Below, piece by piece: positions 37,556-46,300 of a stretch of DNA of 64,000 nucleotides. The number at the start of each line of letters is the position of its first letter. Within the stretch, counting starts at the first letter, position 1. Source of the DNA: Luidia sarsii (taxonomy: Eukaryota > Echinodermata > Asteroidea > Paxillosida > Luidiidae); NCBI GenBank assembly GCA_949987565.1, contig OX465107.1:11847721-11911720 (forward strand), given 5' to 3'. Made by a program: the position numbers and the translations under genes. The notes under the pieces were generated by a model. It saw nothing but the letters and a program-made list of their open reading frames with translations. It ran no database searches and had not been told where the DNA came from.

Positions 37556-37571
37556 AGCTCTTTTCAGAGCC
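37556..37571 (+). promoter_or_regulatory. Histone-type 3' stem-loop, second copy
   Basis: AGCTCTTTTCAGAGCC has a five-base-pair core stem and a TTTC loop. CTCAAAAGAGATT follows about 10 bases downstream. The upstream GAGTTAC and downstream CATGGTGT phrases are shared with the copy at 37255 or with repeats near 41220. Confidence 0.6.
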
Positions 37572-37724
37572 ATACTCCTTCTCAAAAGAGATTATACATG
37601 GTGTTGCCGCATGCTTTCTGGATGATATAGCTCAAAAGATTGACTGGAAAGTGTCATTTCATAGTGGACTGCGTGTCATTAATTTCGTTAATACAAAAAC
37701 TGTTGCAAACTGCTTACTGACTAA

Positions 37725-37800
37725 AGTGGTCACTTTGCCTTTGAGAAAGGTCCTGCTAGGATTAAACCGTCAGGCCTCTAACTTTTGAGATTCATTAATT
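37725..37800 (+). repeat. Half of the foldback family (GCCTTTGAGAAAGGTCCTGC arm)
   Basis: The arm is similar to 56001-56051 and lies just before an exon-like segment. Other single arms occur at about 6750-6800 and 40389-40440. Confidence 0.55.
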
Positions 37801-37886
37801 TTGTTGTGGAAAAGAAAAAGCTTATTACTTCTTGTTGAACCTTTTGTTTATCTTTTTGTTATCCGACTTTCTCATTGTTTGCCACA

Positions 37887-38001
37887 GTTGAGCATCTGAT
37901 AGCTGAGTTTGTGCATGACGGGGCAAGCACACTGGATAAATTTACAAGATGGCGTCAACATGATGCATCCAATTCCCATCGCAGGAAACATTCTCAGAAA
38001 G
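37887..38001 (+). other. Exon-like segment
   Basis: The segment is bounded by a GCCACAG acceptor and an AAAG|GTAAAC donor, and is open for about 38 codons, with a charged, His-rich C-terminal part (SHRRKHSQK). The gene was not recognised. No adjoining exon could be joined with confidence. Confidence 0.3.
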
Positions 38002-38059
38002 GTAAACAAAAAAGTATCATATGTAGTCATATTTTTCCCGGCAATTTGAATCGCGCGGT

Positions 38060-38150
38060 TTTCCCCTGGACAAATTTCATATTTGGCCTCGGGTATCTTG
38101 TCATACCGGTGCTCTACCATCTGAACTATCCATCCCTTGGTTGGGAGCCT
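38060..38150 (-). mobile_element. tRNA-derived SINE head, minus strand
   Basis: The minus strand reads a tRNA-like 5' half, GGATAGTTCAGATGGTAGAG, with an A box. The B box region is degraded. It resembles the heads at 40268 and 40785. Confidence 0.5.
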
Positions 38151-38635
38151 ACCCATGCTTCTAAGTGTCACCGTTTCTCTCTTTAAACAGCAAAGAATTC
38201 AAAATATTAAAGACTAACCAGATAAAAATAATAAAATGGTTTCACAGCCACAACTACTTCATTGATTGTAGGGGACGATTAGAGTTCAAGCTTTTAGGAA
38301 GATGGGGGCCCGATAAGCAAGAACAAATGGGGGCTGGAGCATCAAATCTGGAATTGAATGTTGACAATGTAATCCCTGTTTTCCCATGGTCTGGGCCCTT
38401 GTACCAACCTCTCCAAATGTGATCCCATATGCTGTGATTTCCCAGTGCTAATGGTCCTTGGCAGTGGATAAGAGACCTGCATCCCTACAAGAAAACCAAA
38501 CTAGCTTGTTAGACACATTAATTTATAATTTTACTGATTTCTTATTCACTCAGTTCCGTTTGATGAACGAATTCAATTTGGAAATTTCAGCTTACTGGGT
38601 GAGATTTTCTGACAGGTAAGGACAGCACATTTATT
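38151..38635 (+). other. Unique sequence with a possible small exon
   Basis: A short open segment near 38552-38600 follows TTCACTCAG and precedes GGTGAGA, so it could be a small exon. Nothing else was recognised. Confidence 0.25.
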
Positions 38636-38733
38636 TTCCCTATTTCCTCTGTCTCTCTTCTCTCAGTCTTTCTTTCTCCCATCTCTCTCTTTCTCTTCTC
38701 TCTCCCCCTCTCTTTATCTTCCCCTCTCTCTCT

Positions 38734-38783
<50 letters not shown>

Positions 38784-38878
38784 TATCCCCTCTATCTTCC
38801 TCTCTCTCCTTTCTCTCTCTCTTCCTCTCCCTCTTTCTCTCTCGGTCTCTCACTTTCTTTCACTCTCTCTCTGCCCTA
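38636..38878. repeat. CT-rich polypyrimidine tract
   Basis: About 240 bp of imperfect CT repeat, including a long uninterrupted CT run near 38740-38778. The Arg/Glu-rich minus-strand frame is an artefact of the tract. Confidence 0.9.
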
Positions 38879-39458
38879 CAGATACAGATTGCGACTGCCA
38901 TGACTGATAAATTCCTGTGCACCACAGTATTCAAGTATGTTTGAAACCATACCATATTCAATCCAGCCGATTCTTATGTTAGGTAGACAGCATTGAATGC
39001 CTTTCTCAAAGTGTGTAGTGAATGATCTGAAGTGTTTGAATCGTTCTGCTCCGAAAGATTTCTCAATGATGTGACGGAGTTGACCACCAGCCTGCTGGTG
39101 ACACAGGTGGCGACTTCCAGCTCCTCAATGGAGCCAGTCATGCCGCTGCACTTTATGGCCATCGTACACCCCAAGGCCAACTGGTTTAGGAAGTGGATGG
39201 TGATCATGAGTACCTATGGTTCCCCAACTAGAGAGTCGGGGTTCAGGGCTTTGCAAGTTGGTATAAATGAATCGGGAAGGTTTCCAGTGGCACCATCTGG
39301 AATAGTGCCCTTTTGAAAGAGATTTGGTTCTTTGAAGAATATGAGCTGTAAAAGTAAAACAAAGTTTCGCCATTTTTGTTTGACGTTACAGTTGTTTTGA
39401 GGTTGTTCATGTTTATCATGCTCATCTTGCATTCTGTAGAACACAAACCACTGAAGGG
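38879..39458 (+). other. Region between CT and GA tracts, no recognised gene
   Basis: Unique sequence with overlapping short frames on both strands. The 94-codon plus-strand frame at 39032-39316 matches nothing I recognise. Confidence 0.35.
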
Positions 39459-39778
39459 AAGAAAGAGAAAGAGAGGGAAAGAGAGAGATAGAGTGAAAGA
39501 GAGGGAGAGAATGAGTGAGAGAGAAAGAGATAGAGAGAGAGAGGGACATAAAGAGATCGAAGGAGAGAGGCAGAGAAAGAGAGAGAGGGAGAGACAAACA
39601 CAAAGAGAGGGAGAAAATGAGAGGGAGAGAAAGAGAGAGAGGGAAAAAGAGAGAGGGAAAGAGAGAGAGAGAGACAAAGAGACAGGGAAAGAGAGGGAGA
39701 GAAAGGTAAAGAGATAGAGAGACAAAGAGAGAGAGAGAAAGGGAGAGAGATGGGACAGAGAAAGAGGGAGATAGAAAA
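39459..39778. repeat. GA-rich polypurine tract
   Basis: About 320 bp of imperfect GAGA repeat. It is complementary in type to the CT tract 580 bp upstream. The long Arg/Glu and Ser/Leu-rich frames on both strands are compositional. Confidence 0.9.
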
Positions 39779-40267
39779 GCCTTTAAGAAATGGTTTACTC
39801 ATGTGAAAACTTGTATGACTAACATTTTAATAACAAAATCCCATTTTGAGAGCACCATTGGGGTAGTGATAGCTTTTTGTGTACTTTCTTTCAGCATGGC
39901 AACTATGATCGGACAGCTGTTATAAGGCATCTTGGAAGGAATCGTAGTATGCTTGTAAGTACTGTTTTATTTTTTGGAAAGAGTCTTTGAAGTTAAAAGG
40001 GGTAATGATGTATCTCTTTAACATACACATTAGTTGTGTCTAGAGTCGCCGAATTTACAGCTTTGGTTGACAACGAGCAGTGAAATTTGGACCATGATCT
40101 GAACCACAAGACCACCAATATCAGAGCTATCCAGCCCTTTTGTGGTAGCCCTCTAAATTGTCGAATAATTATGTAGGAATTATGTAGGATTTATGTAGGA
40201 ACCACATTTTATAGAAAGGAAAATGACTGGGAATTTTCCCACGAATAATGGATATAAAGAGCAAAGA

Positions 40268-40365
40268 AAATTTGATGTGACCAGGATTCAAACTTCTGCC
40301 TCTTAGAAAATATACTAGTGCTCTACTTCCTGATGAACTATCTGGCCCTCAGTTGGGGGGGGTTG
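40268..40365 (-). mobile_element. tRNA-derived SINE head, minus strand
   Basis: The minus strand has an A-box-like AGATAGTTCATCAGGAAG segment and a B box AGTTTGAATCC (complement at 40284-40294), followed by a GTCACATCAAATTTTCTTTG tail. The tail also follows the copy at 40785. Confidence 0.6.
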
Positions 40366-40784
40366 GGCTTGTCAATTAGTCAACTATCATTCTGCCTTTG
40401 AGAAAGGTTCCTGCTAGTATGGAAACAATAACCCCTTTTAATTTTTCATGCAGATGTAAATAGAAAAACAATGCAAACCAACATGCAGGTTACAGCAGTT
40501 CAGGGATCACAGAGAATGGATGCAGCTTTTTAGATTAAACATTATCCAGACAAAGGAAGGGAGACTTATTGGAAACGTTTCTTCAACCAGTTTGTTTGAC
40601 TTGAATTGAAAAAGCTGCATCCACTTTGTGTGATCCCCGACAACAATTGGGATAAACAATCTGAATGAAAATGGGGGTGTGATTTCTGGAGATATATGGC
40701 AGTCAATGGTTACCGGTAAATTGCTTCTGACTGGCGCCCCCACCACGGCAAAGACTAGTCGACTATAGGTTCATCACCATCTAA

Positions 40785-40880
40785 GGGCTGGATAGCTCAG
40801 ATGGAAGATCACTGGTACGTTAATCCTTAGGACTCAGGTTCAAGTCCCGGTCCAATCAAAGTTTTCTTTGCAAATTTTTC
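40785..40880 (+). mobile_element. tRNA-derived SINE head, plus strand
   Basis: GGGCTGG and CCGGTCC can form an acceptor-like stem, with an A-box region GGATAGCTCAGATGGAAG and a B box GGTTCAAGTCC (40837-40847). The anticodon arm is not symmetrical and the AATCAAAGTTTTCTTTGC tail matches the SINE at 40268, so it is not a functional tRNA gene. Confidence 0.6.
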
Positions 40881-40978
40881 ATTTTTCTTTTTCAAAATTT
40901 TCCAGTCATTTTTTCCTTTGTCTTTTTGAGTAGGAGGTTGTCACGGTAATCTTTCACGTGATTTGCATCCAATTGCAG

Positions 40979-41089
40979 GTTGAAACCTGTGTCCTACAGT
41001 GCGTCAATTACATTGTATGTGTCATCAATGGATAGGTCTGTGGATCTCGTCGACCAAGTCACACAGAAGCTGAGCAAGCAGTCACTTGG
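40979..41089 (+). other. Exon-like segment
   Basis: An open segment lies between an ATTGCAG acceptor and a CTTG|GTCAGT donor-like site. The product is unrecognised, and it cannot be tied to a gene. Confidence 0.25.
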
Positions 41090-41136
41090 TCAGTATTGTT
41101 AAGCCTTTTTGTATCACAGACAGTATTGCATTCTTA

Positions 41137-41262
41137 TAGATTGGAAGGTTTGCATGTTGAAAGTACAATGTGGAAGGTTTGCTGTGATGACACCATATAC
41201 ATCATCTCTTGTGATGAGGGAGAGTTGATGTACATGGTGTCACTGCATGCAAACCTTCCACT
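41137..41262. repeat. Inverted repeat (GGAAGGTTTGC / GCAAACCTTCC)
   Basis: The two ends are reverse complements, and the segment contains ATCATCTCTTGTGA and CATGGTGTCA phrases found next to the histone-like stem-loops at 37030-37600. It is probably another copy of that repeat family without the stem-loop. Confidence 0.5.
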
Positions 41263-41625
41263 TTGGGTGAAAGCTAGTAGACAGACTAGGGTGAGATCAG
41301 ACGGAAGGATGGGGAGTAGGGAAGGGATTAGCTGAGGGGGAAAGATTAAAGGAGAAGAGATCAAAGAGAGAAGTGCAGGAGGTAAACACAAAAGGAGCAT
41401 CATTTGGAAATGGAATCTGAATAAAACATTTGTGGCACTGGTCATTCCGTTCCCGCCTGCAGAGGCCGTGTGGTTGAATAGTCCAAAGACATTTCTCACA
41501 GCTCAGACGGACAGCTTCATTCAGATGACCAAGTGATTCTATGTCCAGTTCCCTCGTATAGGATAAAACCGAGAATTGACAAGTATTGCCCAATGAAATT
41601 TTGGGCCATTCAGTGTCAAGGCAAC

Positions 41626-41695
41626 AGGTCTATGGTCCAGTGGTTAAGATGTCTGCACTAGAAAGCACTTTGAATCCCATGCTGTTGTGTAAATC
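41626..41695 (+). mobile_element. tRNA-like SINE head, second type
   Basis: TATGGTCCAGTGGTTAAGATG resembles an A-box region, and CTTTGAATCCC resembles a B box. The overall cloverleaf is not maintained. Confidence 0.45.
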
Positions 41696-41822
41696 TCTGT
41701 GTCTACGGTGCTGATATACACGTCAACTAGGCGTAACCTCCATTGACTCAGACACGTTTTTGCTTGACCTGCCTGCAGGCTCCTCCCATCGGATCGAGTA
41801 CACCAAGGAAGAAGTGAACTAA

Positions 41823-42046
41823 TGTAGTATTGATACATTTACTGTACCTGATTGCCCCAGCGCGGGGTGCACGGCGGGGAATAGGTTGAGTCTCGGGTGG
41901 GTAGCCCAGCAGCACGACACAGCGACCAAATAAGAGGTATGTACACACTGGTTGAGGTTACTCACAAGACTGCCTTGTGGCTGGCCCACGCCTGGGAGCG
42001 CCGGCCAGCCCGACATGCTTGACTGGTTTATTATATAATCACTACA
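41823..42046 (-). repeat. 3' LTR
   Basis: 224 bp, beginning TGTAGT and ending ACTACA in both orientations. On the minus strand a TTATATAATAAA stretch near the start contains a TATA-like and an AATAAA-like motif. It differs from the other LTR only at 41853 (T here, G at 49865). Confidence 0.95.
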
Positions 42047-42061
42047 TTCAACCCCATTTTG
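42047..42061 (-). promoter_or_regulatory. Polypurine tract (second-strand primer)
   Basis: The minus strand reads CAAAATGGGGTTGAA directly before the 3' LTR, the expected place for plus-strand DNA priming in LTR elements. Confidence 0.6.
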
Positions 42062-42466
42062 TTTTGGTTTTTGTTTTATTTCTAAACAAAACAATCGATT
42101 TTATTACAATTTACAATTTTATTTTAAATCTTTATTCGATTTTAGTCACAGTCTCCTCAAAATCCTTTGATTTTAAATCTTTATTCGATTATAGTTTTCA
42201 CGGTTTTTCATATTCGGTTTTTATTCATTCAATTCGCATAGAAAGGTGCTATTTTAATGCTAGAAAAGTGCTGCATTGTTCAGCTCAAACTGTGATGATT
42301 ATTGAATACAATTTCTATGCTTTTTCCTTATATAAAATAACATTTTGTTTAAGCTCAACTCAAACGGTGGTGATTATTGAATACAATTTTGTTTCGCCAA
42401 TACATAAAGTAACAGCTCGCTTGGTGAGATTCAATCCCAAACAGCTGCCCCAGTCCTGGATACCAG
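42062..42466 (-). other. Element 3' untranslated region with short direct repeats
   Basis: Two pairs of imperfect repeats stand out: TTTTAAATCTTTATTCGATT at about 42124 and 42172, and GATTATTGAATACAATTT at about 42296 and 42374. No ORF continues from the TatD frame. Confidence 0.6.
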
Positions 42467-43285
42467 TCATTGTGGCTTAGAGTACATCCTCTTGGTGTTC
42501 TGCGAGCACCGAGCTAAGACTTCCTGTTCATTGACTGCTCGAATTCTGGCTACTTGTTTAGCGACCAGTCTCACCATCGTAGGGTTGCTAAAAGGGACTG
42601 ACAGACCATGAGGTCGAAAGTATGGTGCATCTGTCTCCAGGAGGAGCCTCTCAAGCGGGATGTTCTTGGCTACTTCTGTGGGTCCCTGATGTCCCTTGGC
42701 GATGATAAGTGTTAGGCCGATATATAAGTTTGGGAACACTCTACACCACTTCTCTGCCTGTACCCAACCATTTGTATAGCAGTGAAGGTGGATTTTCCAG
42801 TAATGTGGAACGGACCCACTGAGGATTTCGAAACAGTCTTCTTCGGCATCTCTGCAATGTATGACAATGGGCAAGTTGTTGGCAATTGCCATCTCAAGCA
42901 AACGCCTGAAGGTGGTCTTTTGCAAACTCTTGCTCCTCATGAAATTACCAGAATAGTCTAGTCCGATTTCCCCCACGGCACAGACTTTGGGGTGTCCCAA
43001 CAAACGCCGGATTACCCCTTCTGTTCCTCGGGAGAAGTGGTGTGCTTTCTTGGGATGCAATCCTATTGCCGCTGCGTAGACTAGCGGGTCAGATATAAGC
43101 TTAGACCACAATACATCATCACTGTAGGTGTTAGCATCACAGAATACAGCAATGCAGCCGAGAAACCCATCAGTATCTGCTTCAACCTTCAAACCTTGGC
43201 TGACAAACTCGCTCAGACTGCCACTAAACCCTGCGACGTGGGGGCTCTTCAGTGTAATCCGGAACAAAGTTGGCTTCTTCCATAT
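42467..43285 (-). CDS. TatD-family metal-dependent nuclease ORF in the retrotransposon
   Basis: Numbering residues from the TTG at 43267 (266 codons), the ORF has the TatD signatures: GLHP at 69-72, VGEIGLDY with Glu100, IHCRDAEED with His137, a HLHCYTNG block with His162, and ETDAPY with Asp213. TatD proteins are metal-dependent DNases of the amidohydrolase superfamily; the closest animal type seems to be TATDN2-like. The frame opens at 43285 right after a TAG whose AG could serve as a splice acceptor (TTATACATAG). The first in-frame ATG is only at residue 110, so a conventional start is missing. The N-terminal HxH metal pair of the family is not visible in any frame. It may be expressed from a spliced RNA or be partly decayed. 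Confidence 0.8.
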   Translation of the reverse strand: MWKKPTLFRITLKSPHVAGFSGSLSEFVSQGLKVEADTDGFLGCIAVFCDANTYSDDVLWSKLISDPLVYAAAIGLHPKKAHHFSRGTEGVIRRLLGHPKVCAVGEIGLDYSGNFMRSKSLQKTTFRRLLEMAIANNLPIVIHCRDAEEDCFEILSGSVPHYWKIHLHCYTNGWVQAEKWCRVFPNLYIGLTLIIAKGHQGPTEVAKNIPLERLLLETDAPYFRPHGLSVPFSNPTMVRLVAKQVARIRAVNEQEVLARCSQNTKRMYSKPQ

Positions 43286-43329
43286 CTATGTATAATAAAT
43301 AATTTTTGTATATATGCATACTGTAACTT

Positions 43330-46300
43330 CTATTTATAATCATCACTGAATCTTGCAGGGGGCCTACTTATTCTTCCACTTCTGGTTGTTATCCCCACCC
43401 GATGGTCCACTTCCGCAGCAAACGCCGTGTCTGTGGTATCAGTTTGGTTTCTCTTTCTATTGTTGAACAGAAGGTTGAGATCTGCCTCACTCAGTACCGT
43501 TCCGTTGTCTTTCAAACCCTCTGTACCCAAGAGTCTACTCCGTACTTTCCGTAACCAAAAGGGAATGACTTTGTCTTCACATTGCTTTAGAAGGTCATGG
43601 TGAATAACTTCGGTCCTTTTCCTATTTCGGACCCTATACAATATCGGGGATATAACCTCAACGACTAATAGTGGACCTCGCCAGACTGGTTGGAGTTTTC
43701 GTGACTGTCCAACTTTTGTTGCCTTATTTAGTTTATATACTACATCACCTTCCTGGAACAGTGCTTGGTTTAAGCCACTGGCGTCATAGTATTTTTTCTG
43801 CTGTCTCTGGGCAACACCGATATTATCTCGAGCTATATTGTGGACTCTGGTTAATCTCTCTTTCAGGTTTCTTACATATTCATGGGGCAGTTCCGGTTCA
43901 GCACTATTTCCCTTTATACCAAAGACAAGGTCTACTGGTTGTCTGATTTCCCTACCGAGCATCATGAGATTAGGTGTAAGGCCTGTATGCCGATTTGGAA
44001 GTGAACGGATTGCCCCGGTAAGAATAGGTAGGTCCTCGTCCCATTGTGCAACTTTCCCTTTTAAGTGACACCTTATAACTTGAAGGAGGGTTCTATTGTA
44101 TCGCTCAATTTGGCCATTTGAACATGGGCGATACGGAGTAGTCTGTGTCTTAGCGATTTCAAGAAGATCGCAAACAGCCTTAAAGAGTGAACTGGTAAAG
44201 TTGCTCCCCTGATCAGTATGGATCATTAGAGGGCAACCGAACCTCGATATAAAATTGTCCACAATAACTCTTGCGACTCTCTCTGCAGTTTGGTTAGGTA
44301 AAGGGTAGGCCTCAACCCATTTAGTGAACTGGCATATTAACATTAATATGTATTGGTTTCCTGAAGCTGAGGGGGTGAAGGGACCTAGAATATCTACATG
44401 TATGCGTTCGGTTGGAGCACCAGCGTGGAATTTGGTTAGAGAGGCTTTTCGCTTCCTTGATGGTTTTTTATGTTGATTGCATTCCGAACATGCTTTAACA
44501 TGTAAAGAGACGTCCTCATTCATGTTGTACCAAAGGGACGTTTGTCTAATTTTTTGCATAGTTCTAGTTATCCCAGGGTGTCCTGCCATTTTGATGTCAT
44601 GGCAAAGTTCAAGAATCTCATGTTTCATTGGATGTGGGACTAGGAAGAGTAGCTTGTCAGAATGTTCGTCCTTCCATCTGTAATAGAGAACCCCTTCTTT
44701 TACTTGTAGGAGTGGAGCATTTGACCAAAAGTACTTGACTGATGGGGAGGAGAGTTGCAACTCGTTCTGGTTAGGACTGATGCACTCTTCTTTCCAATGT
44801 AACAAGAGTCCTAAATCGGGATCGTGTTGTTGCGATTCCCTTAACTGTTGGCTGCTGTACTTTTTAAACAGTGAGGGTTGTTCGTCAACCAACGGACGCC
44901 GGTTTGAATGAAACAACCCTATACCATTCATTGACACATCTTTGACTTGCGTACCACCAGTGGTTTGTATGGGATCTGTGCCACAACATTGTTCAGGACC
45001 GGATATTGGCGTACGGGTAGCGATTTGACGTACTGCTAGGGGTACAATATCATCAACATCCTCTTCGAAACGTTTCCATTGAGATTGGATGCGTGTGCAA
45101 AATAGACAACCGCCGCATGGGAGATTGTCGATATTGCAACCGGCGTAATAGCAGTTGCAAAGGGGAATTTCACAAGGAATTCGCGAAAGTGCGTCTGCAT
45201 TGGTGTGCTTAATTCCTTTCCTGTGGAGGATTGCCATGTCGTACTGACTAAGTTCCTCTATCCACCTCGCCAACATACCCGATAGTAACTTGAACTGCAT
45301 TAACCACGCTAGGCTACTATGGTCCGTTCTAATGTAGAACTTTCGGCCCAGTAGGTAGTGGCGAAATTGCCGGGTAAACCGTACCACTGCAAGCAGTTCT
45401 TTTCGGGTTGTGCAATATTTCTTTTGGGCAGGGGATAGCACATAACTACCGTAACTAAGCACCCGCTCGACCCCATCTTGGACTTGTAATAACTCTGCTC
45501 CAATAGCATTGTCAGAAGCATCCGTATCTAGAATAAATGGTTGGTTATGGTCATTTATTGGGAACGACAGAATTGGGCTTGTGGTAAGTGCAGATTTCAG
45601 TGTTTTGAAAATTAGGTCATGCTTTTCTAACCAGGTGAATGCGACTCTTTTTTTGGTGAGTTCGTACAAGGGGACAGCTAATTTTGCAAAATTCTTGATG
45701 TGCGCTCTATGGTAGTTTATGAGCCCAAGAAACCGTTCTACTTCTTTGCTAGAAGATGGTATGGGCCAGTTCTGTACGGCCAATATGCTATCGGGGTTAG
45801 GTGAAATTCCTTCCCTACTCACTACTTTGCCGAGGAAAGTTACTTGTTTTTGTAGTAAGTGACACTTTTTTGCCTTCAGCTTTAAGTTATTTTGACGGAA
45901 TCTATCTAGTGTTTTCACAAGGTTCTGAATTGAGTCATCAAAGCTCTTACCTAAAATAATGATATCATCAAGGTAAGCCAGGACCTCCTTCCAAGTGAGC
46001 CCTCTAAGTATTAGGGTCATGGCGCGTTGGAAGGTGGCCGGCGCATTGCAAAGACCAAATGGCATTCGCGCGTACTCGAAAAGCCCATACTTAGTGATAA
46101 AAGCAGTTTTATGTTTGTCTTCAGCATCGACCTCTATTTGATAATACCCGCTGCTCATATCTAGTGTGCAAAAGAATTCTGTTCCTTCCAGGACGTCCAA
46201 ACACTCTTCAATATTGGGCAAAGGGAATGCATCTTTAATTGTAGTGTTATTTAGAGCTCTGTAGTCAATACAGTAGCGAACTTTACCATCCTTTTTTCGA

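Noticed and set aside
38587..39802. Arg/Glu-rich or Ser/Leu-rich proteins in the CT and GA tracts
   Set aside because: Composition artefacts of dinucleotide repeats, open in several frames at once.
40785..40860. Functional tRNA gene
   Set aside because: The acceptor-like stem and B box are fair, but the anticodon arm is irregular and the downstream tail is shared with another SINE copy at 40268.
42467..43267. TatD ORF as a host gene into which the retrotransposon inserted
   Set aside because: It lies inside the two LTRs, on the element's strand, between pol and the polypurine tract, so it is internal to the element.
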